A stretch of DNA of 33,776 nt from Chitinophagaceae bacterium (GTDB lineage Bacteria; Bacteroidota; Bacteroidia; Chitinophagales; Chitinophagaceae), in assembly GCA_025933775.1 (NCBI GenBank), contig JAICZH010000028.1:1-33776 (forward strand), given 5' to 3'. The translations under genes were made by a program, and so were the position numbers. Under the pieces are notes generated by a model. That model worked only from the letters and a program-made list of their open reading frames with translations, had not been told where the DNA came from and searched no databases. Each line of letters begins with the position of its first letter. The first letter of the stretch is position 1. Shown here in pieces: positions 17,140-24,346 of the stretch.

Positions 17140-17196
17140 AATTTAATGGGTTAGTAAGTACAAAGAGCTGGTAGTAAATACCGGCTCTTTTACTTT
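17140..17196 (+). ncRNA. Candidate small RNA, about 57 nt
   Basis: Defined only by its signals: a promoter-like element ending at 17133 and an intrinsic terminator ending near 17196. The inferred transcript is an unpaired 5' part of about 22 bases (ATTTAATGGGTTAGTAAGTA within it) followed by the 12-bp hairpin. The only ATG gives a two-codon frame. It is not recognisably tmRNA, 6S or a riboswitch. It cannot be a leader of radA because the hairpin would stop transcription about 320 bases before that gene, and the divergent receptor gene runs the other way. Confidence 0.4.
17162..17196 (+). terminator. Strong intrinsic terminator with no upstream gene
   Basis: 12-bp stem AAAGAGCTGGTA/TACCGGCTCTTT with one G-U pair, 5-base loop GTAAA, and a following TTTTACTTTTT tract. 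It lies between divergent genes, so it does not belong to any annotated transcript. Confidence 0.8.
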
Positions 17197-17300
17197 TTAA
17201 AAAATAATTTATAAATCGTTGAGCAATTAACTGCTAAAATTTATTTTGCTTTCGATGTTCTGTCTTCAACCCTAGTAAAAACTAGTTATTGATTATTCAA

Positions 17301-17347
17301 CCTTATTAACTTATTAAAAAAATGTTTGCGTAAATAAGGCAATAAGG
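17301..17347. repeat. Inverted repeat CCTTATTaaCTTATT / AATAAGgcAATAAGG
   Basis: Two 15-base arms, complementary except for two central bases, separated by 17 bases. It lies about 165 bases upstream of the radA ATG. It could be a paired protein-binding site or a hairpin; no regulator is indicated. Confidence 0.5.
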
Positions 17348-17512
17348 GTGGGTGTGCTTTAAAATTTTTTTCTACTAAGGTTATCAACAGAATAATAATT
17401 CTTAAAAAAACTTGAACGCCCATAACAGATTAAATATTCTTCTATAAATTGGTTTTCATTTTATTTCCTCTCACAATGATTGCTTAATTTCATTGCTTAT
17501 TATTTTATAAGA

Positions 17513-18907
17513 ATGAGTAAAACTAAGACAGCATTTTTTTGCAGCAATTGCGGGCAAGAAAGCGCCAAGTGGTTAGGCAAATGTCCTTCCTGCGGAGAAT
17601 GGAATACTTTTATCGAAGAAATAATTGTAAAAGGAAATGATAAAAAGCAAAATGAATGGAAAGAATTTTCAGGATTAAGCAATGGAATAAAAACCATACC
17701 GCTTAGTGATGTAACCAGTGGCGAAGAAAAAAGAATTGATACCAATGATGCAGAGTTTAATCGCGTGCTTGGCGGTGGCATTGTTGCCGGAAGTATTGTT
17801 TTAATTGCTGGCGAACCGGGTATTGGAAAATCAACATTGCTGCTGCAAAATGGATTGCAATTACAAAACATCGTTACATTATATATTAGTGGTGAAGAAA
17901 GTGAGCAGCAAATAAAAATGCGTGCCGACAGATTAAAAATTATAAATGAAAAATTTTTTTTATTAACTGAAACCAACACACAAACTATTTTCCAGGAAAT
18001 AAAAAAGCTGAAACCGCAAATTGTAATTGTTGATTCCATACAAACTTTACAATCGCCTTATATTGAATCTGCGCCGGGAAGTGTATCGCAAATACGAGAA
18101 AGCGCTGCAGAGTTTCAACGCTTTGCAAAAGAAAGTAATACACCCGTTTTTTTAATCGGCCATATTACAAAAGACGGAAACATTGCCGGCCCAAAAATTC
18201 TGGAGCACATGGTGGATACTGTTTTGCAATTTGAAGGCGACAGAAATTATACTTATAGAATTTTGCGCACGCTTAAAAATCGTTTTGGCTCCTCATCCGA
18301 ATTGGGAATTTATGAAATGACCGGCGAAGGAATGCGACAGGTGAGCAATCCATCGGAAATATTAATTACGCAAAAGGAAGAACAATTGAGCGGGGTAGCC
18401 ATTGCGGCAACCATTGAAGGCATCAGGCCTTTGCTGATAGAAGTGCAGGCATTGGTAACTCAAAGCGTTTATGGCACGCCGCAAAGAACCAATACCGGCT
18501 TCGATTTGAGGAGATTGCAATTATTATTAGCCGTGTTGGAAAAACGCGGCGGTTTTCATTTTGGGATAAAAGATGTTTTTATAAATATTGCCGGCGGATT
18601 AAAGGTGGAAGACCCTTCCATTGATCTTGCGGTGTTGAGCGCATTGCTTTCTTCTTATGAAGATATTGCGTTGCCATTGCATATTTGCTTTGCGGGCGAA
18701 GTAGGATTGAGCGGAGAAATAAGAGCCGTGAACCGGATTGAGCAACGAATTGCCGAAGCAGAAAAATTGGGCTTTGAAAAAATAATTGTAAGCAAATACA
18801 GCGGCAAAGTTTTGGGTAAAAATAAATTTAACCTGCCTGCCGGTAGGCAGGAAATAGAAGTGGTAGCCCTGGGTAAGGTTGAAGAATTGTATCAATATTT
18901 GTTTTAG
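17513..18907 (+). CDS. radA: DNA repair protein RadA (branch-migration helicase)
   Basis: 464 residues from the ATG at 17513, whose MSKTKTAFFC start matches RadA family starts. A C4 zinc finger (Cys10, Cys13, Cys24, Cys27) is followed by a RecA-like ATPase: Walker A GEPGIGKST at 100-108, Walker B VIVDSIQT at 171-178, and the RadA-specific KNRFG at 255-259. The C-terminal Lon-protease-like domain follows, with the conserved GGLKVEDPSIDLAV. RadA drives branch migration of recombination intermediates on ssDNA/RecA. Residues 441-446 (LPAGRQ) are encoded by an in-frame palindromic repeat near the C-terminus that I would not expect in RadA; the frame stays open to the natural end EELYQYLF. The comF-like gene starts 17 bases after the stop, probably in one operon. 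Confidence 0.96.
   Translation: MSKTKTAFFCSNCGQESAKWLGKCPSCGEWNTFIEEIIVKGNDKKQNEWKEFSGLSNGIKTIPLSDVTSGEEKRIDTNDAEFNRVLGGGIVAGSIVLIAGEPGIGKSTLLLQNGLQLQNIVTLYISGEESEQQIKMRADRLKIINEKFFLLTETNTQTIFQEIKKLKPQIVIVDSIQTLQSPYIESAPGSVSQIRESAAEFQRFAKESNTPVFLIGHITKDGNIAGPKILEHMVDTVLQFEGDRNYTYRILRTLKNRFGSSSELGIYEMTGEGMRQVSNPSEILITQKEEQLSGVAIAATIEGIRPLLIEVQALVTQSVYGTPQRTNTGFDLRRLQLLLAVLEKRGGFHFGIKDVFINIAGGLKVEDPSIDLAVLSALLSSYEDIALPLHICFAGEVGLSGEIRAVNRIEQRIAEAEKLGFEKIIVSKYSGKVLGKNKFNLPAGRQEIEVVALGKVEELYQYLF
18832..18851. repeat. In-frame palindrome CCTGCCTGCC/GGTAGGCAGG inside radA
   Basis: A 20-base palindrome with one mismatched pair and no loop, encoding LPAGRQ. From memory, the same peptide turns up as an insert in unrelated Bacteroidota proteins, consistent with a dispersed short repeat; this recall is not a database result. 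Confidence 0.75.
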
Positions 18908-18924
18908 AAAAAAAATTTACTTCA

Positions 18925-19626
18925 TTGAATGTACAATCAACCATATTATCTCCATTATTTCATTTTTTTTATCCACATACCTGTATTGGTTGCGGAAGTG
19001 ATATGTTGGAAAAAGAAAATTTTTTATGCCTCAATTGCATCAATGATTTACCACATACTAACTTTGCCATGCATGCCAACAATCCTGTAGAAAAAATTTT
19101 TTGGGGACGCATTGCAGTTACTTCTGCTATGAGCGAATTTTATTTTCATAAAGATTCCATTGTACAGAATTTGATTCATGAATTTAAATACCGCGGCAAT
19201 AAAAAAATTGGGCTTTATCTTGGAAAGTTGATGGGAAGGTCAATGCTTATGAGCAACCGTTTTTTAAACGTTGATTTTTTAATTCCTTTACCGCTTTTTA
19301 TTGAAAAAGAATTTAAAAGAGGATTCAATCAATCTGCCATACTTTGCGCAGGAATTAATGAGATCATGAATATTCCTATTGTAACAAAAAATGTTATCAG
19401 AACCAAATTCACCGAAACCCAAACTAAAAAAGGAAGAACAGAACGATGGGAAAATGTTGAAAAAAGTTTTTCAGTTATTGACCCAAATATTTTTAAAGGA
19501 AAACATATTTTACTGGTTGACGACGTTATTACAACCGGCGCAACTATTGAAGCCTGCGGCAGAGAAATTTTAAAAATAGAAGACGTTCGGTTAAGCGTTG
19601 CATCATTGGCTGTTGCCACTCGATAG
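18925..19626 (+). CDS. ComF family phosphoribosyltransferase-like protein
   Basis: A 233-residue protein of the ComF/GntX family. In naturally competent bacteria ComF helps bring single-strand DNA across the membrane; elsewhere its role is unclear. A four-cysteine zinc motif (Cys20, Cys23, Cys35, Cys38) precedes a type I phosphoribosyltransferase domain with IPLPLF, the KRGFNQS segment, and the PRPP-binding loop VDDVITTGAT at 198-207. The only usable start is TTG at 18925: no in-frame ATG exists before the zinc motif, and 17 bases separate it from radA. Pairing with radA fits a recombination/DNA-uptake theme. Confidence 0.9.
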   Translation: MNVQSTILSPLFHFFYPHTCIGCGSDMLEKENFLCLNCINDLPHTNFAMHANNPVEKIFWGRIAVTSAMSEFYFHKDSIVQNLIHEFKYRGNKKIGLYLGKLMGRSMLMSNRFLNVDFLIPLPLFIEKEFKRGFNQSAILCAGINEIMNIPIVTKNVIRTKFTETQTKKGRTERWENVEKSFSVIDPNIFKGKHILLVDDVITTGATIEACGREILKIEDVRLSVASLAVATR

Positions 19627-19659
19627 TTAAAAAGCAATTGGCATTTTGCAATAGGCAAT

Positions 19660-19698
19660 AATTCAACAATAAAACAATTCAACAATAAACAATTGAAA
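19660..19698. repeat. AATTCAACAATAAAAC tandem repeat reaching the start codon
   Basis: Two full units (16 and 15 bases, 19660-19675 and 19676-19690) and a partial third, AATTGAAA (19691-19698). The partial unit supplies the TTG start codon (19693) of the beta-helix lipoprotein. Confidence 0.6.
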
Positions 19699-21072
19699 TA
19701 CATTTTCCTTTTCATTCTTTCATCCATCATTATTTTTTCTTGTAAAAAAGAATCTTTTATTACAAGTTCACAAGCGAAATTATCAACCAGTGTTGATACC
19801 TTAATGTATGATACAGTTTTTACTTCTGCAGGTTCTATCACGCAGAGCTTTAAAATTTTTAATAACAATAATCAGAAACTTCGATTATCACAAATAAAAT
19901 TATCAGGAGGCGATTCATCATCTTTTAAAATAAATGTTGATGGCATTGCAAACGAAGCTAATGATGTTGAAATAAATGCCAATGATAGTATTTATGTTTT
20001 TGTACAGGTAAATATAAATCCAACATCAGGAAATCTTCCATTTATTATCCGCGATAGCATTTTAATAAGTTATAATGGCAATCAAAAATTTGTACAACTT
20101 GAGGCTTACGGACAAAATGCAATTTTTTTAAATAGTGTAAAACTTATTGGAAATATAACATGGAGCAAAACACTTCCGTATGTAATTCTTGGCGGCATTT
20201 TAATTGATAGTAATGCAACCCTTACGATTCAGCCCGGAACAAGAATTTATTCTCATGCCGATGCGCCTTTTTTAGTGGATGGCACTTTAATAGCAAATGG
20301 TACAAAGCAGGACAGCGTGGTGTTTCAGGGCGACAGGCTCGATGCAGATTATAAAGATTTGCCCGCAGGATGGCCGGGTATTTTTTTTAGCACAAGCAGT
20401 AAAAATAATTTTTTAAAACATACTATTATAAAAAATGCATACCAGGCAATTATTGCACAAGGGCTTTCTGCAAATGCAAATCCGAAAGTAACTTTATCAC
20501 AATGTATTATTGATAATATTTATGATGCGGGAGTGCTCGGCATTAATACCAATATTGATGCAGATAATTGCCTCATCAGTAATTGCGGAAGTAATATTTT
20601 GTTAGGACTTGGCGGTGATTATCATTTTATCAATTGCACAGTTGCTTCGTATAATAATTTTTTTATAACACATAAAAATCCGGTGCTTCAGGTTTCCAAT
20701 GCAGCAAAACAAAATGGAATAACCGTTACTGCGCCTTTAAATGCATTTTTTCAAAATTGTATTTTTTGGGGAGATAATGGCAATGTAGATGATGAAATTA
20801 AAATAGACAAGCAAGGGGCGGATCCTTTTTCAATAAACTTTGATCATGTTCTTTATAAAATAAAAAATGATGTAGCCAATGCTACTTTTAATGCTTCTTT
20901 AAAAAACATGGATCCCCTTTTTGATACAATTGATATAACGCACAATTATTATAACTTTCATTTACAAGATAATTCGCCTGCAATTGATAATGGCGCTGTA
21001 ACTGTCTTCCCGCTTGACCTTGACGATAAACCAAGAGATAACAAACCCGATATTGGTTGTTATGAAAAATAA
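19693..21072 (+). CDS. Lipoprotein with right-handed beta-helix domain
   Basis: A 459-residue lipoprotein. The TTG start at 19693 gives MKYIFLFILSSIIIFSC, a signal peptide with lipobox Cys17; no ATG gives a comparable one. Residues about 30-150 are beta-rich (Ig-like) with SITQSFKIFNNN and GNLPFIIRDSILI. From about 165 the chain shows short recurring strands (GGILIDSNATLTIQPGTRI, LISNCGSN, HFINCTVAS) typical of a parallel beta-helix. The end, SPAIDNGAV...DIGCYE, is a conserved tail of secreted beta-helix proteins of Bacteroidota. Probable surface carbohydrate or matrix-binding role; no catalytic residues recognised. It is co-directional with comF (66-base gap), but a functional link is unlikely. 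Confidence 0.85.
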   Translation: MKYIFLFILSSIIIFSCKKESFITSSQAKLSTSVDTLMYDTVFTSAGSITQSFKIFNNNNQKLRLSQIKLSGGDSSSFKINVDGIANEANDVEINANDSIYVFVQVNINPTSGNLPFIIRDSILISYNGNQKFVQLEAYGQNAIFLNSVKLIGNITWSKTLPYVILGGILIDSNATLTIQPGTRIYSHADAPFLVDGTLIANGTKQDSVVFQGDRLDADYKDLPAGWPGIFFSTSSKNNFLKHTIIKNAYQAIIAQGLSANANPKVTLSQCIIDNIYDAGVLGINTNIDADNCLISNCGSNILLGLGGDYHFINCTVASYNNFFITHKNPVLQVSNAAKQNGITVTAPLNAFFQNCIFWGDNGNVDDEIKIDKQGADPFSINFDHVLYKIKNDVANATFNASLKNMDPLFDTIDITHNYYNFHLQDNSPAIDNGAVTVFPLDLDDKPRDNKPDIGCYEK

Positions 21073-21150
21073 GTTCTTACATGTAGATCAAAGATATTCA
21101 CGCTTTACTTTCGAAAGTTTTCCTTCATTTTTGCAGCCGGCACAATCATA

Positions 21151-21180
21151 AAAAAACCCCGTTATATAAACAGGGTTTTA
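21151..21180. terminator. Bidirectional terminator between convergent genes
   Basis: AAAACCC/GGGTTTT stem extended inward by GTT/AAC after one mismatch, with A-run and T-run flanks, so it can act in both directions. It lies between the stop codons of the beta-helix lipoprotein and the TPR protein. Confidence 0.75.
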
Positions 21181-21202
21181 TCTTATCAAAAAAAAAAGAA
21201 AA

Positions 21203-22918
21203 TTATTTACGCGGCTTTGCAGTTCCCTTCGATGACTTGGCCGGCTGCGATTGCTGAGCCGGCTCTTTAGGTATAGCACGTAAAGCTTTGTCATTTGCCA
21301 TTGCTTGTGGATCGCTGGGATTAAGCGATAATATTTTACTATTGAAATAAAGTGCAGAATCTTTATTATGCTTTATATTATAATAGTAAGCCACCATGTA
21401 TCTGTAGGCTGTAATTGCATCGTCTTGCACCTTGCTTTTATCGACAGTAGTATCGGCAATGGCGATAACCTTCTCGTAAGATGGTTTTGCAAGACCGATT
21501 GTTTCAGTAGAATCAATACCTTCCTCAGCGTGCGCTTTCATGAACCAACCAAAAATATCTTCCGGATACTTTTGCGTATAAGTTGTAAACACAGTATCAG
21601 AAGCTACATAATTGCTGCCGCGATAATCATTATATCCTGCATAATACAAATCAACCTTTCCAAAATCTGGTTTTATTTTTAAAATTTTAGTGTAATATTT
21701 TCCGGCTTCTGCATATTTTTTATCGCCTACAAGATACTCGGCAATTGTTTGCAAAGATTTTATTTTACCGGCAGCAAGCGTGTCAAGCGCTACTGCTTTA
21801 TCAATATACACTTCGGCGAGCGAATCATTGTGTATGCTATCGAGTGAATCTCTTGCAGGAATTTTTAAAAGAACTTTCCCATAAGTGGCATAATCATTCG
21901 GGCCTATTTTATCGGGATTTACTTTTGCAAAAAATTCATCAAAATATTTTTTTGCATTGAGAGAGTCACCCATTTTATCGTAAGCATAAGCTTTTAAACC
22001 ATACAAATTTGGAAATACTTTTTCGCCTCCGGCGGAAATACATTCATCCGATTTTGAAATGGCTTGCTGATATAATTTGGAAACATACAAAAGAGAAGCC
22101 TGTGCATAACAGTTTTTAGAATCCTGATCTGCTAAGGCGATATATTTATTTAAATAATCTCTTGCCTTATTTACATCGCGCTCGTAATAATATTGATACA
22201 ACCAATAATAAATGGGAGCAAAATTAGGATCGGCGGCAATGGCTGCATTATAATATTTCATATAAATGGGTTCCTGTCCATAACCTTGTGTTTCATAAAT
22301 TCTTCCTATCATGAAATCGGCGCGGGCATCTTTGGGATCAATATCCAACGCTCTTTGATAAGCAGTAGTTGCATTACCTCCGTCAATCAATTTGCGATAA
22401 GCATCCCCCATTAAAACCTGTATCTCGGCATCTTTCTTTTCTCTGTCTGCAGCCTGGTTCAATAAATTAATTGCATAATTGGCGTCGCCATTTTTTTCAT
22501 CTACATTGGCGCGGGCAACTGCTTTTTGTATTTCGGGCAAATCCCTTTTCTTTGGGATACCGAGCGCTGTTTCAAATTTATTGCGGGCATCTGTTTTGTT
22601 GCCTTGCAATAAATCAATTTCGCCCATGCCCACTATTAATAAAGGAGCATTAGGATTGGCCTGCAATGTTTTTTGATATATTGCTTTTGCAGCAGCAGTA
22701 TCTGTATTATCCTGGTTTTGAAGATACGTTTGCCCCAGCCAATAGGCGGCTTCCACATCATTGGGATTAGCGGCCAGCAATTTTTTGAATACACCTTCCG
22801 CACTGTTGAATTTTTCATAATTCAAAAATTTTTTTCCATCGTCAATATTTTGGGCAAATAAAATATTCCCAAAAAGAATAAAAGAACATAGTAGTGAGAT
22901 TTGTTTCATTTTTCGCAT
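21203..22918 (-). CDS. Periplasmic tetratricopeptide-repeat protein
   Basis: 571 residues with a signal peptide (ISLLCSFILFGNILFAQ, cleavage near 23). It is made almost wholly of TPR-like helix pairs, e.g. NPNDVEAAYWLGQTYL, NPNAPLLIVGMGEIDLLQG, DPKDARADFMIGRIYETQG, DPNFAPIYYWLYQYYYERD, followed by more diverged ones to about 530. The tail is a basic, Pro/Gln/Ser-rich low-complexity stretch ending KSSKGTAKPRK, which may contact membrane or peptidoglycan. It is the last gene of an apparent operon behind the PstS-like lipoprotein (34-base gap). TPR proteins are scaffolds; the partners here are probably the binding lipoprotein and TonB. Function otherwise unknown. Confidence 0.88.
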   Translation of the reverse strand: MRKMKQISLLCSFILFGNILFAQNIDDGKKFLNYEKFNSAEGVFKKLLAANPNDVEAAYWLGQTYLQNQDNTDTAAAKAIYQKTLQANPNAPLLIVGMGEIDLLQGNKTDARNKFETALGIPKKRDLPEIQKAVARANVDEKNGDANYAINLLNQAADREKKDAEIQVLMGDAYRKLIDGGNATTAYQRALDIDPKDARADFMIGRIYETQGYGQEPIYMKYYNAAIAADPNFAPIYYWLYQYYYERDVNKARDYLNKYIALADQDSKNCYAQASLLYVSKLYQQAISKSDECISAGGEKVFPNLYGLKAYAYDKMGDSLNAKKYFDEFFAKVNPDKIGPNDYATYGKVLLKIPARDSLDSIHNDSLAEVYIDKAVALDTLAAGKIKSLQTIAEYLVGDKKYAEAGKYYTKILKIKPDFGKVDLYYAGYNDYRGSNYVASDTVFTTYTQKYPEDIFGWFMKAHAEEGIDSTETIGLAKPSYEKVIAIADTTVDKSKVQDDAITAYRYMVAYYYNIKHNKDSALYFNSKILSLNPSDPQAMANDKALRAIPKEPAQQSQPAKSSKGTAKPRK

Positions 22919-22952
22919 TTTACTTGTTTTTGATTATTAACTTTTTTTATTT

Positions 22953-23888
22953 TTAATTTAATGTTGCCGTTCGAATGGTGAAATTCATTTTCGCCGGCCA
23001 TAAGTAGGCTCTTCTAAAAATCAGCTGGCCTTTTTCATACTGGAGAAAATTTGCAAATCCTCCGCCAAGGCCATTATAATTTTCTTTGAGGATATAATAC
23101 AAACCGCGTACCAGTGGATAACGTTTGGTCATAATGTTGGCCTGATAAGGTTTTACAAAAGTTTTATCCGGACAAGTGCATTCAAGAGAGGCTATTCTTA
23201 CTTTTTTTAAAAAACTTAATTCGGAAGTATCTTCTTTATTGCCTATCCAGCTTACTCCTACAAAGCCTAATACATTATCATGGGTGCTCACATAATCTAT
23301 CACAGCCTGGCTGTTTTTTACAGCAAAAACTTTTTTGGGATCAAATGGTTTTCCTTTCAATATCGAATCTATTACAAAGCGAATGGTGCTGGTTTCTTTC
23401 AATCCGTCAAACACTGCCAATTGCTTGTCGCCGGTAGATCCATCGAGTATGCCGCGAATTTTACTCATGGTAAAAACTGAATCCGGGGCATTATTATTTA
23501 CAATTACCGCTATGGCGTCGTAAGCAATTTTTGCATAGCTGGGATAGTACGAAAAACTGTCTTTATAAAATTTTTCTTCCTGCTCCGTAAGTCCTCTTGT
23601 TACAATAATCATGCGGGTGCTGTCTTTCATTAAATCTTTAAAGCACTCTGCTTCGGACTTATACTCTGCAATAATTTTTGCTTTGGGATTTAAAGCTTCA
23701 AACACTTCAATCTGCGAGTCAATAACAGGCCTGAAAGTCTCATCAACACTGATATGTATCGTTCCACTGTTGGGTGTATCAAGGTCTGTTCTTTGATCGC
23801 CTCCGCTGCAACCGGAAAAAATAATTACTGCGAATGCTGCCAATATAAGCGCCCAATTCATTCTGCCTTTTATAAAAATACCAATCAT
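22953..23888 (-). CDS. PstS-like substrate-binding lipoprotein
   Basis: A 311-residue periplasmic binding protein of the phosphate-binding (PstS-like) superfamily. Lipobox FSGC puts the lipidated Cys at 27. GTIHISVDETFRPVIDSQIEVF opens the domain; AYDAIAVIVNNNAP is the conserved hinge strand, and VDYVSTHDNVLGFVGVSWIGN the second-lobe signature. The start codon overlaps the upstream stop as ATGA (23885-23888), so translation is coupled and the first ATG is favoured over the one at residue 10. No pstC, pstA or pstB genes are near, and the gene is bracketed by TonB, a small membrane protein and a TPR protein, so a role other than classical phosphate import is likely. Confidence 0.88.
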   Translation of the reverse strand: MIGIFIKGRMNWALILAAFAVIIFSGCSGGDQRTDLDTPNSGTIHISVDETFRPVIDSQIEVFEALNPKAKIIAEYKSEAECFKDLMKDSTRMIIVTRGLTEQEEKFYKDSFSYYPSYAKIAYDAIAVIVNNNAPDSVFTMSKIRGILDGSTGDKQLAVFDGLKETSTIRFVIDSILKGKPFDPKKVFAVKNSQAVIDYVSTHDNVLGFVGVSWIGNKEDTSELSFLKKVRIASLECTCPDKTFVKPYQANIMTKRYPLVRGLYYILKENYNGLGGGFANFLQYEKGQLIFRRAYLWPAKMNFTIRTATLN

Positions 23889-24139
23889 GTTTCTTTGAAA
23901 TAATCTTTTTTAATTCCCCTGTAAATTCTCCATGAGCCATAAATGATAACCAACACTGCAAAAATTTTTGCAGGAATACTCATTGTAAAATTATTATAGA
24001 AATGGAATTGCCTGGAAAAAAGAATTACAACTCCTACTCCAAGATATATAAATCCCATGCCAAAATCCATAATGCTTTTCATTAAAACATAACGCTTCGT
24101 TTTAGCATCCGGTGTATTTTCAAATTCTTCTAAACTCAT
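23885..24139 (-). CDS. Small two-TM membrane protein
   Basis: 84 residues from the ATG at 24137-24139; a TTG at 24169 is in frame but adds an unlikely polar leader. A soluble acidic N-terminus (SLEEFENTPDAKTKRY) precedes two hydrophobic segments, about 32-46 (GFIYLGVGVVILFS) and 58-76 (KIFAVLVIIYGSWRIY), ending in a basic tail. It overlaps the PstS-like gene by 4 bases (ATGA). No domain recognised. Position between tonB and the binding-protein gene suggests an inner-membrane part of the same system; this is inference. Confidence 0.8.
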   Translation of the reverse strand: MSLEEFENTPDAKTKRYVLMKSIMDFGMGFIYLGVGVVILFSRQFHFYNNFTMSIPAKIFAVLVIIYGSWRIYRGIKKDYFKET

Positions 24140-24290
24140 AACGTTGCAATTGATTACTGACTTTGGCAAGATAAAATAAAATAGAGAAATAGTCTTTGAA
24201 AAAATCTTTATTTTTTTAAATGTTTAATTCCTTTCGATGTTCTTTCAATTTTAAAAATCAAACCAAACTTCTTTTAGTAGTGCATTTCAA

Positions 24291-24346
24291 AGCCCCTCTC
24301 CTCTGGAGTCCCGAATACTTTCGGGATGGAGGAAGCCTTTAAAAGC
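24291..24346. repeat. Nested palindrome: TCCCGA/TCGGGA inside a CCTCTCC element
   Basis: AAAGCCCCTCTCCTCTGGAG on one side and GGAGGAAGCCTTT on the other enclose a second palindrome, TCCCGAATACTTTCGGGA. It begins at the TonB stop codon (24339-24341). It looks like one repeat family inserted in another. Confidence 0.65.

Larger units (their letters stand above)
16907..17512. other. 606-bp divergent intergenic region
   Basis: No credible ORF. It contains the receptor promoter (minus), a separate plus-strand promoter-like element with a downstream hairpin terminator (candidate small RNA, about 17140-17196), an inverted repeat at 17301-17347, and a TTATCAACA near 17383. The TTG at 17480 extends the radA frame by 11 codons, but family alignment favours the ATG at 17513. 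Confidence 0.6.

Noticed and set aside
17480-17512. Extended N-terminus for RadA from a TTG start
   Set aside because: The ATG at 17513 gives the family-typical start directly before the zinc finger; the extra 11 residues are hydrophobic and unlike RadA.
17500-18039. 179-codon minus-strand ORF opposite radA
   Set aside because: Antisense shadow of the zinc-finger and Walker A region; composition is that of a reverse-read frame.
18832-18851. Frameshift or pseudogene in radA at the palindrome
   Set aside because: The frame is unbroken on both sides and the protein reaches its normal end.
19329-19868. 179-codon minus-strand ORF over comF end and the next gene's start
   Set aside because: Spans two real genes on the other strand and has no recognisable features.
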